From: Micropruina glycogenica
GTDB taxonomy: Bacteria > Actinomycetota > Actinomycetes > Propionibacteriales > Propionibacteriaceae
Strand: one strand, 5' to 3'
Assembly (NCBI RefSeq): GCF_039524395.1
Contig: NZ_BAAAGO010000042.1
DNA length: 64,000 bases
Part shown: piece after piece, positions 16,367 to 25,747 of the stretch
Layout of the letters: the number at the start of each line of letters is the position of its first letter
Position numbering within the stretch: position 1 is the first letter of the stretch
Made by a program: the position numbers and the translations under genes
Notes under the pieces: model-generated
Told to the model about the DNA's origin: nothing
The model's database searches: none
Seen by the model: the letters and a program-made list of their open reading frames with translations, nothing else

Positions 16367-19012
16367 GGACTGGCGACGGCGGGCGATCAGGGCGACCACG
16401 CCCGCTGTCGCCGCTGCGGCGCCCGTCACCCAGGCCCACGTCGGCACCGCCTTGCCCGCGGGTGCCGCAGCCTCCGGTTCGCCGCCCAGGTGAACCACAC
16501 CAGCGCTGCCGTCAACCGTGATCACGTCACCCGTGGCGATGCGCTTGGTTGCCACGCCGGTGCCGAGGACGGCCGGAATGCCGTACTCGCGGGCCACGAT
16601 CGAGCCGTGGCTGAGCACCCCACCGATGTCGGTCACCACCCCCGCGGCCAGGGCGAACAACGGGGTGTAGGCGGGGGTGGTGATCGAGGCCACCAGAATC
16701 TCGCCCGGCTGAAACGCGGCGAAGTCCTCTGCCCCGGCTAGCACCCGGGCGGGCGCGGTGACGATGCCGCCCGAACCGCCCGTGCCCTTCAACGTCGGAC
16801 CGGTCTGCTCGCCGGTGTGGGCGGGCATCATGCTGTCCATCCAGGTGATCCAGCCCGCCACCGGCAGGTACTGCGGCGGGGTGGCGAGCGCCTGCCCGCG
16901 CCAGATCATGCGCCGCTCGTCGATGGACGCCCGGTGGTCGCGCACGGCGCCCCCGTCGTCGAGGGCGGCCGCATCGGTCTCAGCCTCGGCCTCGGTCAGC
17001 CAGTACACGTCCGCGACCGATTCGATGCCTCCGGCCGCCACGAGCCGCGCGCCCAACTCACCGAGCAACGCCCGCATGGTGGGCCAGCCCAGACCAATCG
17101 CCGCGAGGGCGTCCTCGCGAATCGGCGCCCACCGCTGCGCCGCGCTCAGGCTCGCCCGCGCCATGCGGCGCCGGACGGGGTCGAGTCGGTCCATCAGTTC
17201 GCCGGTGAGCATGCTGCGCCGCTGCGTCATGCGGCGCTGGCGTTCCGCAGGGTCGGCCGCTCGACCGGCAATCGCATGCCGGACCGCCTCGAGCACCGGC
17301 GTCGGCTCGTCCGCCGGCACCGGGTTGGCGAAGTCAAGGTTGTACAGCGTGTGACCGTGAGCGTCCAGATGGGCGGCGAACCGGGCCCGGAACCGACCCC
17401 AGTCGGCGTCGGCGACACCCTCGGGGGCATCGTGCGGCAGGGGAGCGCCGACCCGCTCGAGCGCCTCGGGCAGCCCCGGCACGTCCCGACACCACACGGC
17501 CAGTTCGTACAGCGCCTTCTCGGCCACGATGGGGGCCGAATCGAAGCCGAGCAGAAAATCGGACGCCTGCGCGTCGCTCGACCCGCGCAGCACACCGTCA
17601 TACAGGGCCGCCCAACTGAGCTCGGTGGTTGCGGCCATCGGAATCACCATCTGCACGTTGGTGTAGTAGCGGCAACCGGCTTCGAGCAGTTCGCGGGCGC
17701 CCTGCAGCAACTCGGCCCCGCTCAGTTCGGACGGCGGCCGCGACGACCACGGCGCCACGACGTCGCGGTAGGCGGGCAGGGCCCGGTCGCGCCAACGGTC
17801 GAGCACGAAGTTCTTGCGGCTCAGCAGCCGCAGCGCATGCGGGGTCATGCCCCACATCTTGTTCAGCGCGGCGTTGCTGTAGTCGTAGAAGGCGTAGCCG
17901 TTGATGGTCACGAAGTCGATGTCGAGCTCACCCAGGTTGGGGCCCAGTTCGGCCATCAGTGCCTTCAGACCCGCCGGCACCGCCGGTCTGACCAGGTCGG
18001 CGAACAGGGGCGTCAGCGGGTCGGGCAACTGTTCGATGATGCTGGCGCGAAAGTACATCGCCTTGTCACGGGGCATTGGCCACTCGGTCGGGCGATCACC
18101 GGTCGGCTCGGGCAGTGCGGTGATCGGCCGCGCCTGCAGCAGGGCGAACCGCTCGCCGACCAGCGCCCACTCGACGTCTTGCGGGCGTCCGAAATGCTGC
18201 TCGACCCGCGCACCCAGAGCGGCCAGTTCGCGGGCCTGCTCGGTGGTCAGCGTGGCCCGGTCGACCAGATCGGCCGGCGTGGCCTCGGTGGTCGACCCGC
18301 CGTCGGTGAGCACGGCGCGCACAGACTTGCCGGCGATGCGTTGCCGCACGTCAGTGCCGGCCGTGACGACGTACTCGTCGGGTTCGACCTGGCCGCCGAC
18401 CACGGCCTCACCCAGCCCCCACGCGGCGGTGATGACGGTCTGGTCGCGGCGTCCGTTGCCCGGGTTGGCGGTGAACATCACCCCGGCCACGTCGGCGGGC
18501 ACGAGCCGCTGCACGACCACCGCGATGCGCGGCGCCGCGCCGGTGTGGTGCTGGGCCCGGTACGCCACCGCGCGCTCGCCCCAGAGCGAGGCCCAGCAGC
18601 GCCTGATCGACGCCAGCAGCGCGTCAGTGCCGGTGACGTTGAGGTAGGTGTCCTGCTGGCCGGCGAAGCTGGCGTCGGGCAGGTCTTCGGCGGTCGCCGA
18701 CGACCGTACCGCCACGGCCGGCTCGTCCAGGTCGCGGTAGGCGCCGGCGATCGCGTCGGTCAGTTCCGGCGGCAGTGCGACGGTGTCGAAGAGCCGGGCG
18801 ATACCGGCGGCGTCCCCGGCCTCGACCAGCTGCGCCAAGTCGGTGCCGGCGACGGCCAGGTCATAACCGGCCGTGGTGACCACGAACCCGTCGGGTACGG
18901 CGAAACCGGCTCGGACGAGCTCGCCGAGGTTGGCCGCCTTGCCGCCGACCTCAGCCAGGCCGTTCGCGGAGCATGTCGAGAGGGGAAGAACCAGAGGCGT
19001 TTCGGCCATCAT
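16364..19012 (-). CDS. PEP-synthase-like enzyme with C-terminal membrane anchor
   Basis: 882 residues with the architecture of PEP synthase and rifampin phosphotransferase: an ATP-grasp PEP/pyruvate-binding domain (about 20-320; VGGKAANLGEL, AVAVRSSATAEDLPDASFAGQQDTYLNV, DVEWALVGERFALLQARPI), a long middle region, and a mobile phosphohistidine domain (about 745-830) with the catalytic His in GGVLSHGSIVAREYG. A hydrophobic helix followed by RRRQS sits at the very end (about 857-880), which is unusual for a soluble phosphotransferase and suggests attachment to the inner membrane. It may make PEP from pyruvate or phosphorylate a small molecule such as a rifamycin. It stands alone, upstream of nothing related. 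Start 19012 or 19009 (ATGATG). Confidence 0.82.
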   Translation of the reverse strand: MMAETPLVLPLSTCSANGLAEVGGKAANLGELVRAGFAVPDGFVVTTAGYDLAVAGTDLAQLVEAGDAAGIARLFDTVALPPELTDAIAGAYRDLDEPAVAVRSSATAEDLPDASFAGQQDTYLNVTGTDALLASIRRCWASLWGERAVAYRAQHHTGAAPRIAVVVQRLVPADVAGVMFTANPGNGRRDQTVITAAWGLGEAVVGGQVEPDEYVVTAGTDVRQRIAGKSVRAVLTDGGSTTEATPADLVDRATLTTEQARELAALGARVEQHFGRPQDVEWALVGERFALLQARPITALPEPTGDRPTEWPMPRDKAMYFRASIIEQLPDPLTPLFADLVRPAVPAGLKALMAELGPNLGELDIDFVTINGYAFYDYSNAALNKMWGMTPHALRLLSRKNFVLDRWRDRALPAYRDVVAPWSSRPPSELSGAELLQGARELLEAGCRYYTNVQMVIPMAATTELSWAALYDGVLRGSSDAQASDFLLGFDSAPIVAEKALYELAVWCRDVPGLPEALERVGAPLPHDAPEGVADADWGRFRARFAAHLDAHGHTLYNLDFANPVPADEPTPVLEAVRHAIAGRAADPAERQRRMTQRRSMLTGELMDRLDPVRRRMARASLSAAQRWAPIREDALAAIGLGWPTMRALLGELGARLVAAGGIESVADVYWLTEAEAETDAAALDDGGAVRDHRASIDERRMIWRGQALATPPQYLPVAGWITWMDSMMPAHTGEQTGPTLKGTGGSGGIVTAPARVLAGAEDFAAFQPGEILVASITTPAYTPLFALAAGVVTDIGGVLSHGSIVAREYGIPAVLGTGVATKRIATGDVITVDGSAGVVHLGGEPEAAAPAGKAVPTWAWVTGAAAATAGVVALIARRRQS

Positions 19013-19091
19013 GATCGCGAGTCTTCTCCGGCCCCTTCGATTTCACAAGCCCGCGCCGATTCGGTAACGTTGACCCTCGTCCGCAGTACTC

Positions 19092-19164
19092 GGGGCTATG
19101 GCGCAGTTGGTAGCGCGCTTCCATGGCATGGAAGAGGTCAGGGGTTCGAATCCCCTTAGCTCCA
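19092..19164 (+). tRNA. tRNA-Ala(GGC)
   Basis: 73-base cloverleaf: acceptor GGGGCTA pairs with TAGCTCC (one G-T), discriminator A. The anticodon stem CTTCC/GGAAG holds loop ATGGCAT, giving anticodon GGC for GCC codons. The T arm is AGGGG-TTCGAAT-CCCCT and CCA is not encoded. No terminator hairpin follows it. Instead the 3' end overlaps the stop codon of a serine recombinase, marking the left border of an island. Confidence 0.95.
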
Positions 19165-20797
19165 CCCAAAGTGTCTTACGGGAACACGCGACATCGCTGT
19201 TCCCGGTCGTTGAGCCTGTCGAGGCGTCCCTTTTGGCTTCCTTGCCTCCGGTCGCCTCGCGAACGGTTCCGCGAGGCGCGGGTGTAGCTGCTCGTCCTCG
19301 GTGATCTCCAACCGCGTGTAGAACGCTTGGTTCGCCAGCCTCCTGCTCCCGTCGTCCGAGTGAGCGTAGGCACGGCGCGCGTCGGCAAGCAGCCGCAGGC
19401 TGTCGTGGAGGAACCCCCGACCGCCGACGTGCAGTTCGTCGTGCTCGCGCAGGCGGTGCTCGATGTCGGCGAGTCCGGCTCGGACGCGGTCTTGGTGCCG
19501 CTTGAGAGTCGGAAGGTCGATGGCGTCGGCGAAGTGCGCCGCCAGGAGCTTGTCGCTCTCGGCCTCCAGGCGTGCACGGTTCGCCGTGAGGTCGGCGAAC
19601 TCCTGATCGCGGCCAGCAGATCGCTTGTCGAACGCGGCGTCAACCTCGGCGGCGAGGTGCCGGTAGTCGTCTTCGCTGATCGTGATGTTGGCGTAGGAGT
19701 CTTCGACCAAGCGCTCCGCAACCTGGACGGGCACCGCTCGGCGGGTGCAGGTTGTCCGTTTTGATGCCCTACCGGAGCAGACGAAGTAGGCGTAGGTCGT
19801 GCCTCTCGGATTGGTGGCGAAGTCCAGCAGCATCCGCGACCCGCAAGTACCGCAGTGCAGCAGACCCTTCAGATGGTGAGCATGCTGCACATGCCGGGTT
19901 GCGTGCGCGTTGCGAGCCTTCAACAGCGACTGCACCTGATCGAACAACGCTGGCTTCACAATGGGCTCGTGCGCGCCGGGATGCAGCGCGCCCTTGTAGC
20001 GGATAACTCCGGCGTAGTACGGGTTCGTCAACACACGGTAGAGCGCATTCTTCCCCAGCGGCCTGGATGGACGCTTCGGCGACGGCACCGACACCAGGCC
20101 ACGCGCGGTGAGATCGCGCAGCAGCGCCGTCACAGAGGTCTCGCCGGCGGCGTAACGCTCGAACGCCCACGCGATCAGCGGTGCACGTTCGGGATCAACC
20201 TCGACGGTGCGTATCTCGCGGCCTTGGTCGTCGGTCTGGCGCACTTTGAGGTAGCCGATGGGAGCGCGTCCTGGGGTACCGCCTTGCGCGACCTTCTGCG
20301 TGAGCCCCTTGGTGACTTCGGTGGCGAGGTTGCGGGGAGTAGAACTCGGCGATGCTCGACATGATGCCGTGAACGAGCATCCCCGAAGGCGTCTGATCGA
20401 TCGACTCGGTAGCCGACACGAGCGTGACCCCGGCGCTGATGAGCGCTTCGTGAATCTTCACATCATCGGCGCGGTTACGGGCGAGCCGGTCGAGCTTGTG
20501 CACGATGCAGAACTGCACCTGCGACGCGGCGATGAACGCCAGCATGTCCTGCAGCCCGCCACGATCCGCTGAGCGCGCTGATTCTCCGGCGTCGATGAAC
20601 TCGCGCACGCTCCGCGCGCCCGGCTCGTCGGCTTTCCTCGCGTTGGCCTCGCGCTGGGCGGGGATCGAGAAGCCTTCGTCGGTGCCGCCGCGCTCGGCCT
20701 GCTCCCGCGTCGAGACGCGGAGGTAGGACACAGCCAGCATGACGGGGGTCTCGGCGGCCCGCTGGGACGTCGTGGTGTCGAGTGTCGCGGTGCTCAT
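19156..20797 (-). pseudogene. Large serine recombinase, one frameshift
   Basis: Site-specific integrase of the large serine recombinase family, about 546 residues once repaired. Start ATG 20797 with AAGGAG seven bases upstream. Resolvase domain: AVSYLRVSTREQAERGG with the catalytic Ser, FCIVHKLDRLARNRAD, GIMSSIAEFYS. Then a recombinase domain (GRAPIGYLKVRQTDDQG, NALYRVLTNPYYAGVI), a zinc-ribbon (LLHCGTCGSRM, then YFVCSGRASKRTTC) and a coiled-coil-like stretch. The minus strand reads TACTCCCCGCAAC where TACTCCCGCAAC would stay in frame: one extra C at about 20332-20337. The stop codon lies within the tRNA-Ala 3' end. It is the probable agent of island insertion and, if the frameshift is real, is now inactive. 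Confidence 0.85.
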
Positions 20798-20864
20798 CGG
20801 AGGCTCCTTGCCGGGGTGCTTCTTGGTGTCGATCCTCTCGCGCACCCCTGACAAAACGAAGAGC

Positions 20865-21143
20865 TCAGCGGGGCGCAGATGCCAGGCCCTCGGGCGGTGG
20901 CAGCCCGTAGGGGTCGGGCTCGCCGTCCAGCCAGGCGCGGTGTCGGGCCTCGGCGATGTTCAGCACCCACTCGATCAGCTTGCCGAGGTCAGGCTCCTCG
21001 CGCCGCGTCACACGCAGCCTCAGGTTCCGATCGTCGCTTCGCATGCCAGACAGGTGCACGGGCCTCCGCACGATGCACACTTTCGCCCGTCCGCCCGTCA
21101 CCACTTTGAGGTCACACGCCTCTTGCAGATCCAACATCGACAC
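20865..21143 (-). CDS. Small island protein of unknown function
   Basis: 92 residues, MSMLDLQEACDLKVVTGGRA, then VCIVRRPVHLSG and a C-terminal part rich in charged residues (EWVLNIAEARHRAWLDGEPD). No domain is recognised. The gene is divergent from the zinc-finger gene at 21178, sharing a 34-base intergenic region with an inverted repeat, and lies 67 bases upstream of the recombinase in the same direction. It could be a recombination directionality or regulatory factor, but nothing in the sequence proves that. Confidence 0.5.
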   Translation of the reverse strand: MSMLDLQEACDLKVVTGGRAKVCIVRRPVHLSGMRSDDRNLRLRVTRREEPDLGKLIEWVLNIAEARHRAWLDGEPDPYGLPPPEGLASAPR

Positions 21144-21144
21144 T

Positions 21145-21168
21145 TACGTCGGTGACGAAACAGACGTA
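21145..21168. promoter_or_regulatory. Inverted repeat between two divergent island genes
   Basis: TACGTC (21145-21150) and GACGTA (21163-21168) flank a 12-base spacer. The repeat occupies most of the 34-base gap between the divergent starts, so a protein bound here would affect both promoters. Confidence 0.45.
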
Positions 21169-21177
21169 CCTTAGAGC

Positions 21178-21891
21178 ATGGCCACCAAGCGCTACGACCC
21201 CACAGCGACCGACTTCAACGGCCGCTACTCCCGCTGGGTCGCCGCCCTCGAAGCGGGCGACGATGCGGAGCTGCTGGAAGCGACCCTGGCACTCCCGACG
21301 CTCAACAAGCGCGTGCTCGGGAAGCTCGCCGCAGTGGACCGAGACGAGCCCGACTCGACGGTGCGTGCGGAGCGAAAGCGCATGCTCGTGCTGCTCAGCG
21401 AGATCAACGCAAACCAGGCCGCACGCCTCCGTGAACGTAAGCAGGCGGAGCAGCGCCGCCGGGACCGAACGGTACGTGTTGAGCGCCGGGTCGAGCTGCC
21501 AACCACTTGCGCCCGGTGCGGCACCAAGCTCAAAGAGGTGAGGTCCACAGGCAGGCCGCGCCTGTACTGTTCTCCCGCTTGCCGCAAGGCCGCCTACGAA
21601 GACCGCCGCGCCCACCGCGACGGCGCTGTCAAGGTGCAGGTCGTCGAGAAAGTCGTCACCGAGGTGCGAGAACGCCGCATCGAGGTGCCACACCCTCGGA
21701 GCGACTGCGTCAAGGCGGTGCTGGCCGACGACGACCTCATGGTCTCAGTGATCTGGACACTCACGGCCCTCGTGCGCGACCGCACCCGCAAGGCGTACGA
21801 CCCCGACCAGCCGAGGTTCAGGAAGCTCTCGCACCACGTCCAGGCGCTCCATGCCGCAGTCGTAGAGCGAGCAACCGCCAGCGCTCCATAG
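21178..21891 (+). CDS. Island protein with a C-x2-C / C-x3-C zinc-finger
   Basis: 237 residues, unrecognised as a family. The N-terminal half is helical and highly charged (about 40-100 probably coiled coil). A putative zinc-binding module follows at about 110-145: TCARCGTKL, then RLYCSPACRKAAYEDRR, with two cysteine pairs. This short ...YCSPACRKAAY module is common in actinobacterial phage and integrative-element proteins. After it comes VEKVVTEVRERRIEV and a helical C-terminus. No Shine-Dalgarno is evident before the ATG. It may be a DNA-binding protein; function is unknown. It lies 163 bases before hsdM. Confidence 0.65.
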   Translation: MATKRYDPTATDFNGRYSRWVAALEAGDDAELLEATLALPTLNKRVLGKLAAVDRDEPDSTVRAERKRMLVLLSEINANQAARLRERKQAEQRRRDRTVRVERRVELPTTCARCGTKLKEVRSTGRPRLYCSPACRKAAYEDRRAHRDGAVKVQVVEKVVTEVRERRIEVPHPRSDCVKAVLADDDLMVSVIWTLTALVRDRTRKAYDPDQPRFRKLSHHVQALHAAVVERATASAP

Positions 21892-22054
21892 TTCGACGAT
21901 CCCCCTCTCGGGCACGACACTCGGAGAGAATGTCCGTGGTGGCGCCTATCGTCATCCGTGGGGAGCGAAGCTATCGGTTCCAGTGTGATCTGCGTGCAGA
22001 CGGTTCACCGCGCCCCGCGACCGGACACCCGAAGCACGACTCGAAGGACACGCG

Positions 22055-24024
22055 TTGCCGCAGAACTCCATCAACCACGCTCGCCTCGTCGCGCTGATCT
22101 GGAGCATCGCCGACGACGTGCTTCGAGACCTCTACGTGCGCGGCAAGTACCGCGACGTGATCCTGCCGTTCACCGTCCTCCGTCGCCTCGACAGCGTGCT
22201 CGAACCCACCCAAGACGCGGTCCTCGCGATGAAGAAGACCCTTGACCAGGCAGGGATCGTCGACCAAGACGCACCGCTGCGAGACGCCGCGAAACAGGAC
22301 TTCTACAACACGTCCGGATTCACACTCAAGACCCTACGCGCTGCGACCAACGCCACCAGGCTCCGCCAGAACTTCGAGGCCTACCTCGATGGCTTCTCGC
22401 CCAATGTGCAGGAGATCATCGACAACTTCGAGTTCCGCAACCAGCTCCCGCGCCTCACGAAAGCCGACGCGCTCGGGGCACTGATCGAGAAGTTCCTCTC
22501 GCCCGACCTTGACCTTTCACCCGCAGGCTTGGACAACCACGGCATGGGCACGGTCTTCGAAGAGCTCGTGCGACGCTTCAACGAGGAGAACAACGAAGAA
22601 GCCGGTGAACACTGGACCCCTCGTGACGCGGTGCGCCTCATGACCCGACTGATGTTCGAGCCCATCGCCGAGGTGATCCCTTCGGGCACCTACCGTCTGT
22701 ACGACGGGGCGATGGGGACCGGTGGCATGCTCACCGTCGCGGAGGAGACCCTCAAGCATCTCACCGCTCCCGCCGGGAAGAAGGTCTCCACTCACCTGTA
22801 TGGGCAGGAGATCAACGCCGAGACCTACGCGATCGCCAAGGCCGACCTGATCCTCAAAGGCGAAGGGATGGCGGCGGACAACATCGTCGGCGGACCAGAA
22901 TGGTCGACCCTGTCGAACGATGCCTTCGCGGGCGAAGAGTTCGACTTCATGCTCTCCAACCCGCCCTACGGCAAGAGCTGGAAGACCGACCAGGATCGCT
23001 TGGGCGGGGCGAAGAAGATCATCGACCCCCGCTTCATCGTCACCCACGGCGGCGACCCGGACTACTCGCTGGTCACCCGCAGCAGCGACGGCCAGCTCAT
23101 GTTCCTCGCGAACCTCATCTCCAAGATGAAGCAGCACACCGCCCTCGGTTCCCGCATCGCATCGGTGCACAACGGCTCCTCGCTGTTCACCGGCGACGCC
23201 GGTCAGGGCGAGAGCAACTTCCGCCGCTGGATCATCGAAAACGACTGGCTCGAAGCCATCGTCGCCTTACCGCTCAAGATGTTCTACAACACCGGTATCG
23301 CGACGTATGTGTGGGTGATCTCCAACCGCAAGGAAGAGCGCCGCAAAGGCAAGGTCCAGCTCATCAACGCGGTGGATTGGTGCACGCCTCTGCGCAAGAA
23401 CCTCGGCGAGAAGGGCGTCGAGATCAGCGACGCCGATGCTGACCGCGTGCTCGCCACCTACAAAGCCTTCGACCAGGCCGACGACCCGATCACTCGAAGG
23501 TCTTCGACGGTATCGATTTCGGCTACTCCAAGATCACCGTCGAACGCCCATTGCGCATCGCGGGCGTCGAGGCCGACCGCATCTACAAGGCCGCCGAGGT
23601 CAAGAAGCTCAAAGAAAACGGCGTCCGTGATGAAGCGGCCCCGCCGATCATCAAGAAGGTGCTGCCGTTCGCCGTATCGCCTGACCCGTTGCGCGGGCGG
23701 TACGAGGCGGTCATCGACGGGCGAGTTCGCGTAGTCGAGTACGAGCCCGACACAGAGCTGCGCGACACGGAGCAAGTGCCGCTCACCGAAGCAGCCGGTG
23801 AGTATGCCGACGGCATCGAGGCCTTCTTCCGTCGCGAGGTGGAGCCGTACGCGCCCGATGCGTGGATCGACGAGACCAAGACGAAGATCGGCTACGAGAT
23901 CTCGTTCACCCGCCACTTCTACAAGCCCACCACTATGCGCACCCTCGCCGAGATTCAGGCCGACATCCGGGCCCTCGAAGCCGAGACCGACAACCTCATC
24001 GCCGAGATCGCGGGTGAGGACTGA
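22055..24024 (+). pseudogene. hsdM: Type I restriction-modification methyltransferase subunit, frameshifted near 23488
   Basis: N6-adenine methyltransferase subunit, about 656 residues when repaired. TTG start at 22055 with GAAGGA seven bases upstream. HsdM N-terminal helical domain (VALIWSIADDVLRDLYVRGKY), SAM motif DGAMGTGGML near residue 217, catalytic NPPYGKSW near 302. The first frame is good to ...YKAFDQADDP and then turns to low-complexity sequence. The correct continuation, HSKVFDGIDFGYSKITVERPL, is in the next frame and runs to 24024, ending HFYKPTTMRTLAEIQADIRAL. One base (probably G in CCCGGATCAC) is missing at about 23487-23490. If real, the part that contacts HsdS is lost. The stop overlaps hsdS by one base. 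Confidence 0.9.
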
Positions 24025-25391
24025 TGACCTCTGGGTTCTTCGCTCCGCCGAGAGTGGCTGCTCGCGACGATTGGGAATCGCGACGTCTTGCGTCGATGGG
24101 TCGATTCTTCAAGGGTCGCGGTGGGTCCAAGGACGACGACGCCGAGTCGGGAATCCCGTGCATCCGGTATGGCGACATCTACACGAGCTACGGTGTCGCG
24201 ATCAGGCACGTTCGGCGCCACATTCCTGCGGAACTCGCTGTTTCTTACGCTCGAGTATCACGAGGAGACGTTATCTTCGCTGCCTCCGGCGAGTCCGTGC
24301 CAGACATCGGGAAATGCGCCACAGTTCAGATTGATGACGCCGCCTGTGGCGGCGACACGATCGTCTTGCGGCCAACGCCCGAGCTCAATTCACTCTTCTT
24401 GGCATATGCCCTTAATGCTGTTCCCGTGCAGGCGCAGATTTCCCGCGAGTCCAGCGGGACGATGATCGTCCATACTTCAGTCGGAAGGCTCAGGGATGTG
24501 CGGTTCGGTGTGCCCGGCCTCGCGGAGCAGGCGGCGATCGTGAAGTACCTCGCCCACGCGAACGCCCGCATCGACAAGGCCATCGCCGCCAAGCGCCGCC
24601 TCATCGCCCTCCTCGAAGAGCAGGGCTCTGGCTTGCGTGATCAGGTGCTCCGAAGTGGCGATTGGCCTCGGAGGCGTCTCAAAACTCTGCTTGATCGTGT
24701 CGATCAAGGTGTCAGCCCGCAGGCGGAGAACCAGGAGCCGGGGCCGGGCGAATGGGGAGTGCTCAAGTCGGGATGCGTCAATGGCGGGTCTTTCCGCGCG
24801 GATCAAGTGAAGCGACTACCTGATGGATTCGCGATACCCGAAGCTATGAGCGTCAGAGAAGGCGACTTGTTGGTCTCCCGGGCGAATGGCTCTCCCCACC
24901 TGGTGGGTTCGGCGGCACGTGTCTCAGGGCTGAAGCACCAAGCGATCCTGAGTGACAAGACGTTCAGGCTTATCCCTTTGCCAACCGTCGACGCTGACTT
25001 TCTCGCCTTGTCGATGAATGCGCAGGCGTACCGCCAGCAAGTTCGTACAGCTATCAGCGGTGCAGAGGGTCTTGCGAATAACCTGCCGCTCTCGGCCCTA
25101 AAGACTTTTGAGTTCGTAGTCCCCCCGTTCCAATTTCAGCGAGAGCTGGTCAGGATGGTTGAGGAAGAGCTCTCAACGCTCCGCCTTACTATGAACCGTG
25201 TCACAAGCGAGATTGCTCTCCTCCAGGAGTTCCGCACGCGCCTCGTCGCCGACGTGGTGACTGGGCAGGTGGACGTGCGTGCGATCGCGACGACGCTCGC
25301 TGACGTGCCAGAGTGCGAAAGTCGCCATCTGGACGACCCGATCCACACTCTAGAGAGCGACACCCGCGAGGATGAGGTGGCCGATGAGTGA
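24024..25391 (+). CDS. hsdS: Type I restriction-modification specificity subunit
   Basis: 455-residue DNA-recognition subunit, with two target-recognition domains (about 10-165 and 215-380), each followed by a conserved helical spacer: LAEQAAIVKYLAHANARIDKAI, and FQFQRELVRMVEEELSTLRL near the end. These set the two half-sites of a bipartite recognition sequence. Translation is coupled to hsdM (TGATG). The recognition domains have a lower GC content than the spacers, as is common for exchanged specificity modules. The target sequence cannot be predicted by eye. Confidence 0.93.
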   Translation: MTSGFFAPPRVAARDDWESRRLASMGRFFKGRGGSKDDDAESGIPCIRYGDIYTSYGVAIRHVRRHIPAELAVSYARVSRGDVIFAASGESVPDIGKCATVQIDDAACGGDTIVLRPTPELNSLFLAYALNAVPVQAQISRESSGTMIVHTSVGRLRDVRFGVPGLAEQAAIVKYLAHANARIDKAIAAKRRLIALLEEQGSGLRDQVLRSGDWPRRRLKTLLDRVDQGVSPQAENQEPGPGEWGVLKSGCVNGGSFRADQVKRLPDGFAIPEAMSVREGDLLVSRANGSPHLVGSAARVSGLKHQAILSDKTFRLIPLPTVDADFLALSMNAQAYRQQVRTAISGAEGLANNLPLSALKTFEFVVPPFQFQRELVRMVEEELSTLRLTMNRVTSEIALLQEFRTRLVADVVTGQVDVRAIATTLADVPECESRHLDDPIHTLESDTREDEVADE

Positions 25392-25421
25392 CCCCGACGG
25401 CTACCCGAACCGCCTCACGGA

Positions 25422-25440
25422 TGTTACGATATAGGTAACA
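25422..25440. promoter_or_regulatory. Candidate HigA operator overlapping the higB promoter
   Basis: TGTTAC (25422-25427) and GTAACA (25435-25440) form a perfect inverted repeat with a seven-base spacer, and TACGAT at 25425-25430 could be a -10 box. The higB ATG follows at 25443. Binding of an HTH antitoxin here would shut off its own operon. Confidence 0.6.
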
Positions 25441-25442
25441 CT

Positions 25443-25736
25443 ATGGAGTTGAGGTATGGGGACAACGAGCTGGAGCGTCAGTGCACCGATGCGCGCTACA
25501 TGCAGCGCAAGCTCGGCGCGCAGCGCGCGAAGGCTCTGAAGCTGCGCCTCGATGAGTTGCGGCGGGTCAGCGAACTCGGTGACCTGTTGTTCATCGCGGG
25601 CAAGTGGGAGGAGCTGAAGGGTGACCGTGCCGGGCAGTGGTCTGGTCGATTGACCGCGAACTGGCGACTCATCGTGGAACCCGATGGCACCATCATCACC
25701 GTCGTTCTCATCCGCGAGATCGTTGACTATCACTGA
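25443..25736 (+). CDS. higB: HigB/RelE-family toxin
   Basis: 97-residue toxin of the RelE/ParE superfamily, probably an mRNA interferase acting at the ribosome. The pattern fits HigB: MELRYGDNELERQCTD, a helix with LRLDELRRVSELGDLL, then WEELKGDRAGQWSGRLTANW and a C-terminal strand IITVVLIREIVDYH. It sits between hsdS and higA, with the toxin first as is usual for HigBA. Its placement inside the restriction locus suggests it helps retain the locus or guards it. Confidence 0.88.
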   Translation: MELRYGDNELERQCTDARYMQRKLGAQRAKALKLRLDELRRVSELGDLLFIAGKWEELKGDRAGQWSGRLTANWRLIVEPDGTIITVVLIREIVDYH

Positions 25737-25747
25737 GAGGAGCTGAC

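Noticed and set aside
16817..19159. 780-residue open frame on the plus strand opposite the PEP-synthase-like gene
   Set aside because: Composition is His/Arg/Gly-rich and repetitive, as expected for the antisense frame of high-GC DNA. The minus strand encodes a complete known domain architecture.
19156..19200. A long direct repeat (attR) of the tRNA-Ala 3' end elsewhere in the window
   Set aside because: GGTTCGAATCCCC does not recur in the island or its right flank. Only a six-base TCCACC match was found, which alone is weak.
23470..23560. Programmed frameshift in hsdM
   Set aside because: No slippery heptamer, stimulatory hairpin or upstream Shine-Dalgarno was seen at the switch point. A simple one-base deletion explains it.
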